Positions 28,604 through 37,000 of a stretch of DNA of 64,000 nucleotides are shown in pieces (position 1 is the stretch's first letter; the number at the start of each line of letters is the position of its first letter). The notes under the pieces are model-generated. The model was not told where the DNA came from and searched no databases. It saw only the letters and a program-made list of their open reading frames with translations. The position numbers were made by a program, and so were the translations under genes. This stretch comes from Pseudomonas lini (lineage in GTDB: Bacteria; Pseudomonadota; Gammaproteobacteria; Pseudomonadales; Pseudomonadaceae). The stretch is from the NCBI RefSeq assembly GCF_001042905.1, contig NZ_JYLB01000001.1, forward strand, positions 744,001 to 808,000, written 5' to 3'.

Positions 28604-29128
28604 ATGACCATCAATGCATTCGATACTCACATTCCAGACGCTGAAGCAGTGATTGCTGCATTGGCTCTGGAGCCTCACATGGAAGGCGGTTTCTACCGAA
28701 GAACCTTTCAATCGGATCACCACGCTATGGTCGAGATCAATGGGGGTAAACGTCATTTGATGACTTCAATTTATTACTTGCTGACCAAGGATTCGCCGAT
28801 CGGTCATTTCCACCTGAATCAATCGGACATCGTTCATTACTACCATTTGGGAAACCCGATTCAGTACAGCCTGATTTTTCCAGACGGCACGTTGAATACT
28901 GTGGTGATGGGCAGCGACGTTATTGCCGGGCAATGTTTGCAGTTGCATGTACCGGGTGGCGTCTGGAAAGCTTCGCAGCTTATGAATGGTTTGGCGGAAT
29001 ACGGTTTGATCAGTGAAGCGGTTTCACCAGGGTTTGATTTTGCAGATATGGAGATGGGCAGCCGGCAGAAGCTCGGAGTGCAATTTCCCGAGCATGCGGA
29101 GCTGGTTGGAAAGCTGACGCAAGGATGA
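28604..29128 (+). CDS. DUF985 cupin-superfamily protein
   Basis: 174-residue single-domain cupin of the DUF985 family. The diagnostic stretches EPHMEGGFYRRTFQS, SIYYLLTKDSPIGHFH and PGGVWKASQL are present, as is a late SEAVSPGFDFADMEMG. Function is unestablished; the fold suggests sugar or small-acid binding. The ATG at 28604 has a GGGAGGG site. It is separated from the flavoenzyme by 264 bases with its own promoter-like sequence, so membership in the cluster is uncertain. Confidence 0.85.
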   Translation: MTINAFDTHIPDAEAVIAALALEPHMEGGFYRRTFQSDHHAMVEINGGKRHLMTSIYYLLTKDSPIGHFHLNQSDIVHYYHLGNPIQYSLIFPDGTLNTVVMGSDVIAGQCLQLHVPGGVWKASQLMNGLAEYGLISEAVSPGFDFADMEMGSRQKLGVQFPEHAELVGKLTQG

Positions 29129-29426
29129 GGGCTTAGGCGAATCCAGGGCTTCAAAATCTGCGTGCAACCAGGCTAATCCTGAAATACATTGTTGCGTGTA
29201 ATGTATATTATGTTAAATGCTGTGTCAGGACGGAACTTCTACTAAAGGTTCTTTCAAGCTACCAATCCCCGATCCCTGTTTGAGCCAACTCAATACCCCG
29301 GCTCCAGCAATCGACGCTCGAACCGTCTGATCATATATGACCCACCCCGGGAAGCTTCGGCTCAGAGCTCGATGACAGGCACCCAGATCAAAGCATCAGC
29401 CGGCTACCGCTGCGGCGACAAACCAG
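29129..29426. other. Non-coding AT-richer stretch
   Basis: Nearly 300 bases between the DUF985 gene and the convergent kinase-like gene. I see no gene, hairpin terminator or family repeat here, only a short AT-rich patch around 29190-29215. Confidence 0.5.
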
Positions 29427-30083
29427 CTAACGATCTATATCTACGGCTATCTCAACCGCATCAAGGCCGGCGCATCGAAGGACTCTATAGATCTCAGAAA
29501 TCACCTGCATCGTTGCGTCTTCGATCGTTCCTTCATTACGGCATAAAACCCAGCCGTGATCTGCAATCGCTCGCTCGAACGCCTTGGTACAAGCGACATG
29601 TTCTTCCAGCTTATGGAGCACAGTACTGCTCAGCCCGCGCCGTCGTGCCGCTGCCCTCGCCCATGAGATTTCAGGGGCGGTGACAACCCCGACATGCAGG
29701 TCTGGCACTTGCACGTTTCGATCAATGTTCAACTGTAGAATCTCTGCAAACGGGACTATCCGGCGAAACGCGGCATCAGACGGATACCAGCGATCGATCA
29801 AGATGATGCTGCCTGGTGGCTGTTTAGCCAGCACGTGCCGGGAAATCCAGGTACGGCTATCAGCAAAGCGCTCACAAACCTCCAACTCCAAATCCCGGGT
29901 GGGATTTCTGACGAGCTTGTTAACGAGGGCCATTGTTTCACCCCTATAGGGATCGCTTTTTTTCTCGCAAAGTCGGATCACCTTTTTGTTGTCTGCCCTC
30001 AGTACTTTCGTAACGGCCTCCAACAGTGTGGTTTTGCCGGCTCCCTTGGGCCCATCTAGAGAAACAAACAGCGAACGATTCAT
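29427..30083 (-). CDS. dTMP kinase-like P-loop nucleotide kinase
   Basis: 218-residue protein starting with a Walker A loop (SLDGPKGAGKTTLLEAV, about 8-24). It has a DRW motif (IILIDRWYPSDAAF, about 94-107) at the position of the dTMP kinase DRY/H motif, and an Arg-rich lid segment (SWARAAARRRGLSS). It is most like thymidylate kinases but diverges from the housekeeping Tmk, which would be encoded elsewhere. The true substrate (nucleotide or other) is open. It stands alone in an accessory-looking region. Confidence 0.7.
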   Translation of the reverse strand: MNRSLFVSLDGPKGAGKTTLLEAVTKVLRADNKKVIRLCEKKSDPYRGETMALVNKLVRNPTRDLELEVCERFADSRTWISRHVLAKQPPGSIILIDRWYPSDAAFRRIVPFAEILQLNIDRNVQVPDLHVGVVTAPEISWARAAARRRGLSSTVLHKLEEHVACTKAFERAIADHGWVLCRNEGTIEDATMQVISEIYRVLRCAGLDAVEIAVDIDR

Positions 30084-30273
30084 TCTTCACATAACGATTG
30101 AAATACGGTTTTTTTTGCCCGGCTCGTTCGCTGGAACCGCTTGGCGCGACTACGCGAATCGAGTGGAGGGCCCTTATGAACAGACATTGATGAACACTCT
30201 AACCCGGTTTCTGGCTAACGGGCCTCCATGCCCATCAAAACACCACCCTTATCCGGAAAAACAGGGCTTGAGC

Positions 30274-30316
30274 GCAACGCCCTTCACCTGAAACAGATAT
30301 AGGTGAAGGGCGTTGC
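30274..30316. terminator. Strong 16-bp perfect hairpin downstream of gfa
   Basis: Arms GCAACGCCCTTCACCT (30274-30289) and the exact complement (30301-30316) around an 11-base loop, 34 bases beyond the gfa stop codon on the minus strand. A TTTTT run follows about 12 bases later on that strand. It may act as the gfa terminator, but the T-run is displaced. Confidence 0.5.
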
Positions 30317-30350
30317 ACCAATGGTTCAGCCAAGGTGGGTCGTGCCGGGC

Positions 30351-30929
30351 TTAGCGGGATGCGAGAACACCATTCAACTTCGCCACTTGCGTAGCCAATG
30401 CGTCCATCAGATCTGGCGACAAGCAATCATACGGTTCCAGACCGAGCGCGCGCAGTTTTCCGCGGATTTCCTTCATGTCCTCCGGTGGGGTGCCGGTTTC
30501 GATGATCGACGAAACGAAAGCTGCAAAGCCCGGTGCAGCCCACCCTTTTTGCGGGGATAGCTCGGTATGCACAAAATCCAGGCCATAGAACGCGTGGTCT
30601 TTATTTTCGATGCGGCCGTACATATGTGCATGGCACTCTTTGCAGGCATGTCGTTGAATAGTCGCGCTCTCGTCGACGATAACCAGCTTCTCAGCGTTCG
30701 CGGTGACGCTGACTTTATCGCGGGGAACGACAGCAACGACCGCGAATTTCGCACCTGTGGGCTTCCAGCATTTGCTGCAGCCACAGGCATGATTGTGCAG
30801 GGTCTGGGCGTCAATCCTGATTTCAACCTTATCAGTCGGACACAGGCATTGCAGGGTGCCGCCAGAGAAGTTTGCAGAGCTTGGCTCTATTCCGCTGTCC
30901 AGCGAAGGATGAAGCTTCAATTTGCTCAC
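30351..30929 (-). CDS. gfa: Glutathione-dependent formaldehyde-activating enzyme (Gfa)
   Basis: 192-residue zinc protein that speeds formation of S-hydroxymethylglutathione from formaldehyde and glutathione, the substrate of class III alcohol dehydrogenase. Zinc-binding cysteines are seen in [14 protein letters not shown] and [12 protein letters not shown], and the C-terminal region has the family segment [21 protein letters not shown]. The partner dehydrogenase is missing: only a short apparent remnant lies upstream on the same strand (30994-31164). Confidence 0.92.
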   Translation of the reverse strand: MSKLKLHPSLDSGIEPSSANFSGGTLQCLCPTDKVEIRIDAQTLHNHACGCSKCWKPTGAKFAVVAVVPRDKVSVTANAEKLVIVDESATIQRHACKECHAHMYGRIENKDHAFYGLDFVHTELSPQKGWAAPGFAAFVSSIIETGTPPEDMKEIRGKLRALGLEPYDCLSPDLMDALATQVAKLNGVLASR

Positions 30930-30993
30930 GATAAACCTCCAATATCAGGGTGGTATTGGAACTGGACCTGGAGCCTGAGCTCCAGGGTGCGGA

Positions 30994-31164
30994 TCAGTAT
31001 TTGATAGTGCCCTCATGCATCAGATCGAAGGCCTCATTAATACGTTCAAGTAGTATGGTACGAGTGGCGAAGGGAGCCAGATCGATTTCGCGCGTTCCGA
31101 GATGTTCACCCGCCTTCCTGTAGACCCAACCTCCCCCTTCATTGAAAACCCGCAATGGCAGGTT
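30994..31164 (-). pseudogene. Remnant of a zinc alcohol dehydrogenase C-terminus
   Basis: A 56-codon open stretch ending in TGA at 30994-30996. Its last part reads LLERINEAFDLMHEGTIKY, very like the C-terminus of class III/zinc alcohol dehydrogenases (INEAFDLMHEGKSIR...). No start codon, catalytic domain or Rossmann fold remains; a stop lies just upstream of the stretch. It sits 65 bases upstream of gfa, the position where the formaldehyde-oxidising partner is expected. The earlier residues match less well, so the extent is uncertain. Confidence 0.5.
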
Positions 31165-31173
31165 CCTTCAACA

Positions 31174-31205
31174 CCTCGGCATGAATATCAATACCCATGC
31201 CGAGG
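31174..31205. repeat. Inverted repeat CCTCGGCATG / CATGCCGAGG
   Basis: Perfect 10-base arms around a 12-base spacer, just beyond the dehydrogenase remnant and about 260 bases upstream of the epimerase gene. The rest of 31206-31467 holds only a degenerate REP fragment (CCCGTTCCCACAGGCA) and no gene; a TTGACA at 31352 lacks a good -10. Confidence 0.45.
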
Positions 31206-31467
31206 CACATCCCATGATCGAACCTGAACCACCGTCTCCGCGAGCCCGTTCCCACAGGCATCGCTCGCTACCTGAGTAAGCGTCAACAGAACGTTATTTT
31301 TTCGAAACACCTCAAAATATCTCGCAACCGCTAATCAGTTAGTCCGGTTTTTTGACACTTCCCCGATACGCGGTCACAACTTTTGCCCTCCGTTGGGTCA
31401 TAACACGGTACCTGTCGATGGAATATTGGCATTTACCGAGGTTTTCGCCTGATACGGAGATAAGCTC

Positions 31468-34400
31468 ATGATTTTAAATGTACAAAATTTTGGCGCCAAA
31501 GGAGATGGCATCACTGACGACACAGCGGCGATACAAAGTGCAATTGATGCGGCGGCCGCTGCAGGCGGGGGGCAGGTGTATATGCCCACCGGAACTTATA
31601 TCGTTTCGGGCGGTGAGGAACCCTCCGACGGTTGCCTGATGCTCAAGAGCAACGTCTACCTGTACGGCGACGGCATGGGCGCAACCACCGTCAAGGTGGC
31701 TGACGGCTCCGACACCAAGATCACGGGAGTCATCCGCTCCGCCTATGGCGAGGAAACTCACGACTTCGGCGTCAGCAACCTCACCATTGACGGCAACCGT
31801 GACAGCACCACCGGCAAGATCGACGGCTGGTTCAACGGCTACATTCCCGGCGAAGCAGGCTACGACTCCAACGTTACCCTCGACAGCGTCGAGATCAAGG
31901 ATTGCTCCGGGTACGGTTTCGACCCCCACGAGCAGACCGTCAACATGGTCATCAAGAACAGCGTGTCCCACGGCAATGGCCTGGACGGCTTCGTGGCTGA
32001 CTTCCTCAGCGACAGCACCTTCGAAAACAACATCGCCTACGACAACGACCGGCACGGTTTCAACATCGTTACCAGCACCCACGATTTCACGCTCACCAAT
32101 AACGTGGCCTACAACAACGGCGGCAATGGCATCGTGGTGCAGCGCGGCAGCGAGGACATCCCCTCCCCCAGCAACATAACCATCACCGGTGGCGAGGTGT
32201 ACGGCAACGGCGCCGAAGGGGTGCTGATCAAAATGTCCAGCGAGGTGACGGTCAGCGGCGTCGACATCCACGACAACACCAGCGCCGGGATACGCATCTA
32301 CGGCAGTAACCACGTCGAGATCATCGACAACACGCTCACCAACAATTCCCTGGGCAGCCCCGTACCGGAAATCATCATCCAGTCCTACAACGACACCTTG
32401 GGCGTGTCCGGCAAGTACTTCAACGGCAGCGATAACTCCATCCAGGGCAACATCATCATCGGCAGCGACCTGTCGACCTACGGCGTCGCCGAGCGCAACG
32501 AAGACGGCACTGATCGCAACGCCATTATTGGCAACACCATCAGTCACACCAGCAAGGGCGCCACGCTGATCTATGGCGACGGCAGCTACGTCAGCGCCAC
32601 GGTGCCGATGACCACCGTGCAAGGTACGGCTGGCAATGACATCCTGTTGGGCAGCGCTGCCAGCGAGATTTTCTACGGCGCTGCCGGCAACGACACCATC
32701 AATGGCGGGGCCGGTGGCGACATTCTGGTGGGGGGTGCAGGCATCGACAAACTCACCGGCGGTACCGGCGCCGATACGTTCCGTTTCGTCGCTCAGTCCG
32801 ACAGTTACCGCAACGCAACCACAAGCTTCGATGACACCATCACCGACTTCGATGTCACTCAGGACAAGATCGACCTCGCCGGCCTCGGTTTCACCGGCCT
32901 GGGCAATGGCCGTGGCGGCACCCTGCAGGTCAGCTACAGCGCCAGCAGCGACCGCACCTACATCAAGGACTACGATGCCGACGCCAGCGGCAATCGTTTC
33001 GAGCTGATCCTCTCGGGCAACCTCGCCAGCACTCTGACAGCCAGCAATTTCATCTTCAATCGTGTGCTCACCGGCACCAGCGGCAGCGACTCGCTGCTGG
33101 GTAGCGATTCGGCCGACACCCTCCTCGGCCTGGCGGGCAACGACAGCCTCAGTGGCGGCGCGGGCGACGACAAGCTCGACGGCGGCGCAGGCATGGACAC
33201 CCTCACCGGCGGCGCTGGAGCGGACATCTTTGTGTTCTCCAATCGCCTGGACAGTTACCGCAACTACAACACCGGCGGTGCCAACCTTGGCGACCTGATC
33301 ACCGATTTCGATATCACCGCCGACAAGATCGACCTCTCGGCCATAGGTTTCACCGGCTTGGGGGATGGCAAGAACAACACCGTGTACGTGGTGCTCAACA
33401 GTGCCGGCACCAAAACTTACATCAAAACCCTGACCGCCGACGCCAATGGCAACCGCTTCGAAGTGGCACTCGACGGCAACTACCTCGGCAAGCTGACCAG
33501 CGCCAACTTCGTCTTCGCCTCGTCGTCACCGACCAACCAGGCGCCGGTGCTGGCCACGGCGTTGCTGGATCAGAACGCGACCGAAAACACCCCGTTCAGC
33601 TACGCGGTGCCGGCCACCAGCTTCACCGATCCGGATAATGACAGCCTCAGCTACACCGCGACCCTCGCCGATGGCAGCGCCCTGCCCGTGTGGCTGAGCT
33701 TCAATGCCACCAACCTGACCTTCACCGGCACGCCGACCAGCACCGCGTCCGGCAATTACAACGTGCTGGTCAAAGCCACGGACCCGGCCGGTGCATCGGT
33801 CAGCGATAGCTTTGCCCTGGTAGTGGCCGATGCGCCCGCCAACACCATCACCGGCACCAACAACGCAGAAACCCTCAACGGCACGGCGGGCGCAGACCTG
33901 ATCCTCGGCCTCGGTGGCAACGACACAATCAAGGCCGGCACCGGCGCGGACATCGTCGACGGCGGCGCCGGACGCGACTCGCTGTACGGCGGCGATGGTG
34001 CCGACACCTTCCGCTACGCCAACGTGCTCGACAGCTACCGCGACTACGACACGGGTGGTATCACGGCCACCGACACGATTTATGACTTCACCGTGGGCGT
34101 CGACAAGATCGATGTTTCAGGCCTGGGCTTTGTCGGCCTCGGCGATGGCCGCCATGGCACGTTGTACATCACCCTTAACGCGGCCGGCGACAAGACCTAC
34201 ATCAAGTCCGCCGAAGCGGATGCCGATGGCAATCGTTTTGAAATCGCCCTCAACGGCAACTACCTCAACACCCTGACCGCCAGCGACTTCGTGTTTGGCG
34301 AGAGCACCCAGCAGGACATCCTCTACCTGCCCACCCTCGGCCAATCCAATGCGCGCCTGCTGCGCATGACGGAGGACGACAATCAGTCCGGCACCTCGAT

Positions 34401-36300
34401 GCTGGTCAACGACCTGGACCGCTACACCCCCTATGACGTGCGCAGCCAGTTCACCGATGCCAATGGCAACGGCATCGACATCGCGGTGGGCGGCAGCACG
34501 GTCACCGGCCTGTCGACGCTCAGCACCGAGGAACTCCAGTTGTGCTGGTGGCTGACCGACACCAACCAACCCGGGGCTGCGCTGTTGCGCGCCGTGACGC
34601 TGCTGCGGGACCAGCGCACCGAACTGCAATCCATCGATAACGTCACTATGGGCATCATTTGGGGCCAGGGCGAGGAAGCCGCCCAGGAGATCGGCCGCGC
34701 CACGGACAAAGCAGCGGCAGCAGCGGCCTACAAGGCCGCGACCCTGAAGGTGTTTGATTACCTGCATGCCCAGTTCGGCAACTTCAACGTGTACATGATG
34801 GAAACCGGTCACTACGAACAGGACGCGGCGCGTGCCCGTGGTTATTCGGAGGAGAAAATTGCCTCCATCGTCGAGGGGGTTGGCTATGTCCGCGCCGCCC
34901 AGGAAGCCATCGCCGCCGAGCGCGCCGACGTCAAGCTGGCGGTGGACTACACCGACCTCCCCTTGCGCTACGAGGTCGATCCGCTGGCGTATCCGGACGA
35001 CGTCTGGCACCTGCACGAGGAGTCGGCAGAGATCGTCGGCCAGCGCCTGGCCGACTACATCGCCAATGACCTTGGCTTCCAGGGCAACCCCAACGACAAC
35101 AACAGCGTGCAGGACATCTTCGACAACGCTCAGAACATGATTTCCGGTACCGACCAGGCGGATACCCTGGTGGGCAGTTCGGGCAACGACACGCTGGATG
35201 GCCACCTGGGCGCCGACACCATGACCGGTGGCAATGGCAACGACGTCTATGTGGTCGATAACGCGTCCGACCGCGTGGTGGAAACCAACACCTCGACCTC
35301 GCAGATTGACACGGTGCAGGCCTCGGTCAGTTGGACCCTGGGCGCCAATCTCGAGAACCTGGTGCTCACCGGCGTGTCGGCCATCAACGGCACCGGCAAT
35401 GAGCGGCACAACTTCATCACCGGCAATGCCGCCAATAACGTGCTCAATGGTGCCGTCGGGGACGACAGCATGAGCGGCGTCGATGGCAACGACACCTACT
35501 ATGTCGACAACGCCGGCGATACCGTGATCGAGATCAACAGCAATGCGGCATCTGGAGGAATCGACAGTGTGCACAGCAGCTTGGCCGCCTATACCCTCGG
35601 CAACAACGTCGAGCGTCTGTATATCGATAGCACTGGCGCGGCCAATGGCACGGGCAACGCGTTGGACAACACGCTGTTCGCCGGAACCGGCAACAATGTG
35701 CTGGACGGGCGCGATGGCAATGACACGGTGTCTTTTGAACGCGCCCTGTCCGGCGTGACCGTAAACCTCTCGACGTCAGCGCAACAAAACACCGTGAGTT
35801 CCGGGCTCGACACCTTGAAACTCTTCGAAAACCTGACGGGAAGCGCCTACGCCGACAGTCTGTCGGGCAACAGCGCCGCGAACGTTCTGAATGGTGGTGC
35901 GGGCAGCGATACGCTGGTGGGCGGTTCGGGCGATGACCGGCTGATCGGCGGTGCAGGCACCGACAACCTCACCGCTGGCACGGGCGCGGATACCTACGCG
36001 TTTGGTGCTCTGTCCGATATGGGCGTCGGGGCTTTGCGTGATGTGATCAACGGCTTCAAGAGCACCGAGGGCGATCTTCTGGATTTCACCGGCCTGGACG
36101 CCAACCCGCTGACCACCGCTGTCGACGCGTTCACCTTCATCGGCAGCAACGCCTTCGACCCTGCCGACGCCACCGGCCAACTGCGCTTTGCCGATGGCAT
36201 TCTCTACGGCAGTGTCAACGCCGGCGCCACCCCCGAGTTCGAAATCCAATTGGTGGGCGTACAGGCGCTGCATGCCAGCGATTTCACAACCTTGGGTTAG
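31468..36300 (+). CDS. Secreted bifunctional mannuronan C5-epimerase / alginate O-acetylesterase (PsmE-like)
   Basis: 1610-residue extracellular enzyme. An AlgE-type A-module (about 1-383) holds the catalytic YGFDPHE motif, with Asp at residue 152 as in AlgE4. RTX/R-modules with GGxGxDxL calcium repeats lie near 384-690, a cadherin/Ig-like domain near 690-790, and a third R-module near 791-945. An SGNH esterase domain (about 949-1211) has LGQSNA with Ser960 and the DDVWHLH Asp/His block near 1178-1183. More RTX repeats run to the end. There is no signal peptide; the RTX C-terminus implies type I secretion. This domain set matches the P. syringae PsmE type, which deacetylates and epimerises alginate. 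Confidence 0.92.
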   Translation: MILNVQNFGAKGDGITDDTAAIQSAIDAAAAAGGGQVYMPTGTYIVSGGEEPSDGCLMLKSNVYLYGDGMGATTVKVADGSDTKITGVIRSAYGEETHDFGVSNLTIDGNRDSTTGKIDGWFNGYIPGEAGYDSNVTLDSVEIKDCSGYGFDPHEQTVNMVIKNSVSHGNGLDGFVADFLSDSTFENNIAYDNDRHGFNIVTSTHDFTLTNNVAYNNGGNGIVVQRGSEDIPSPSNITITGGEVYGNGAEGVLIKMSSEVTVSGVDIHDNTSAGIRIYGSNHVEIIDNTLTNNSLGSPVPEIIIQSYNDTLGVSGKYFNGSDNSIQGNIIIGSDLSTYGVAERNEDGTDRNAIIGNTISHTSKGATLIYGDGSYVSATVPMTTVQGTAGNDILLGSAASEIFYGAAGNDTINGGAGGDILVGGAGIDKLTGGTGADTFRFVAQSDSYRNATTSFDDTITDFDVTQDKIDLAGLGFTGLGNGRGGTLQVSYSASSDRTYIKDYDADASGNRFELILSGNLASTLTASNFIFNRVLTGTSGSDSLLGSDSADTLLGLAGNDSLSGGAGDDKLDGGAGMDTLTGGAGADIFVFSNRLDSYRNYNTGGANLGDLITDFDITADKIDLSAIGFTGLGDGKNNTVYVVLNSAGTKTYIKTLTADANGNRFEVALDGNYLGKLTSANFVFASSSPTNQAPVLATALLDQNATENTPFSYAVPATSFTDPDNDSLSYTATLADGSALPVWLSFNATNLTFTGTPTSTASGNYNVLVKATDPAGASVSDSFALVVADAPANTITGTNNAETLNGTAGADLILGLGGNDTIKAGTGADIVDGGAGRDSLYGGDGADTFRYANVLDSYRDYDTGGITATDTIYDFTVGVDKIDVSGLGFVGLGDGRHGTLYITLNAAGDKTYIKSAEADADGNRFEIALNGNYLNTLTASDFVFGESTQQDILYLPTLGQSNARLLRMTEDDNQSGTSMLVNDLDRYTPYDVRSQFTDANGNGIDIAVGGSTVTGLSTLSTEELQLCWWLTDTNQPGAALLRAVTLLRDQRTELQSIDNVTMGIIWGQGEEAAQEIGRATDKAAAAAAYKAATLKVFDYLHAQFGNFNVYMMETGHYEQDAARARGYSEEKIASIVEGVGYVRAAQEAIAAERADVKLAVDYTDLPLRYEVDPLAYPDDVWHLHEESAEIVGQRLADYIANDLGFQGNPNDNNSVQDIFDNAQNMISGTDQADTLVGSSGNDTLDGHLGADTMTGGNGNDVYVVDNASDRVVETNTSTSQIDTVQASVSWTLGANLENLVLTGVSAINGTGNERHNFITGNAANNVLNGAVGDDSMSGVDGNDTYYVDNAGDTVIEINSNAASGGIDSVHSSLAAYTLGNNVERLYIDSTGAANGTGNALDNTLFAGTGNNVLDGRDGNDTVSFERALSGVTVNLSTSAQQNTVSSGLDTLKLFENLTGSAYADSLSGNSAANVLNGGAGSDTLVGGSGDDRLIGGAGTDNLTAGTGADTYAFGALSDMGVGALRDVINGFKSTEGDLLDFTGLDANPLTTAVDAFTFIGSNAFDPADATGQLRFADGILYGSVNAGATPEFEIQLVGVQALHASDFTTLG

Positions 36301-36307
36301 GCCACAT

Positions 36308-36339
36308 CCTGTGGGAGCGATCATGCCCGCTCCCACAGG
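36308..36339. repeat. REP stem-loop after the epimerase gene
   Basis: CCTGTGGGAGCG and CGCTCCCACAGG arms around an 8-base loop, 8 bases after the epimerase stop. A single compact REP that may also protect the 3' end of the message. Confidence 0.85.
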
Positions 36340-36365
36340 GAATTTGCAGAGGCCATCGAACGCGC

Positions 36366-36887
36366 CTATCGGGAAAGTTCACAGGCCATTACAACCATCC
36401 CAATTTCAGCCAAGTCAGTTTTGAACGGGATCTCACCGATTTTTTGGAAACCGAAACCCTCATAGAAGCGCCGCGCATTTGAATTGGTCTTGAGCACGTC
36501 AAGCCAGAGCAAGCGTTCTCCGCGCTCTATCGCTCGGTTGCAAATGAAGCGCAGAAGCTGTTTCCCATACCCTCGCCCTGCTTCGGATTTGAGGAAGTAA
36601 ATCTTTTGAAGCTCCACGCCCACTTCGCCAGTTAAAGGCGCAGGTGCCGACCAGTTAATTTTGGAAAAGCCTACGACCCTACCGCTTTCGTCTGAGGCTA
36701 TAAGCCACAAATGGCTAGCGGATGATTCGAGTGATTGGCCGAGCGCGCTGGGTGAGAAGTCTCGATTGAGGAAGCCCTGCATACCGGCGAGAGACCAAAT
36801 GGCCGAAAAATGCTCTCGGTAGGTCTTACAGCCGACTTCACGTAGAACATCGAGGTCGGCTTTGGTAGCTTCACGAATGTTGATCAT
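36366..36887 (-). CDS. GNAT-family N-acetyltransferase
   Basis: 173-residue acetyltransferase. The acetyl-CoA binding loop is EAGRGYGKQLLRF (about 112-124), preceded by the strand VELQKIYFL and followed by RLLWLDVLKTNSNARRFYEGFGFQKIG, the typical motif-A/B layout. The substrate is not predictable. It stands alone between the epimerase and the homoserine cluster. Confidence 0.9.
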   Translation of the reverse strand: MINIREATKADLDVLREVGCKTYREHFSAIWSLAGMQGFLNRDFSPSALGQSLESSASHLWLIASDESGRVVGFSKINWSAPAPLTGEVGVELQKIYFLKSEAGRGYGKQLLRFICNRAIERGERLLWLDVLKTNSNARRFYEGFGFQKIGEIPFKTDLAEIGMVVMACELSR

Positions 36888-37000
36888 ATTCCTCCCTGGT
36901 TTATCGCATGGAGCGTTTGATGGGAGCTCCCTGCGACAAAATTTGCATTAGTTGCCAAGGGCCAACCTGAGCTCGGTTCTCTCGACACCAAAGCAGAGGC

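Noticed and set aside
31352..31380. TTGACA as a promoter for the epimerase gene
   Set aside because: No acceptable -10 at 16-18 bases and no AlgU-type GAACTT/TCTGA pair was seen.
31474..32622. 382-codon minus-strand frame inside the epimerase gene
   Set aside because: Antisense to a clear catalytic module; Val/Asp/Ala-rich composition mirrors GC-rich codons. No family features.
34117..35574. 485-codon minus-strand frame in the SGNH/RTX part of the epimerase
   Set aside because: Antisense shadow; the plus strand shows the catalytic SGNH motifs.
32619..36000. Possible tandem DNA repeat or CRISPR-like array in the RTX region
   Set aside because: The repetition is at protein level (GGxGxDxL nonapeptides) with diverged DNA; no direct repeats with unique spacers.
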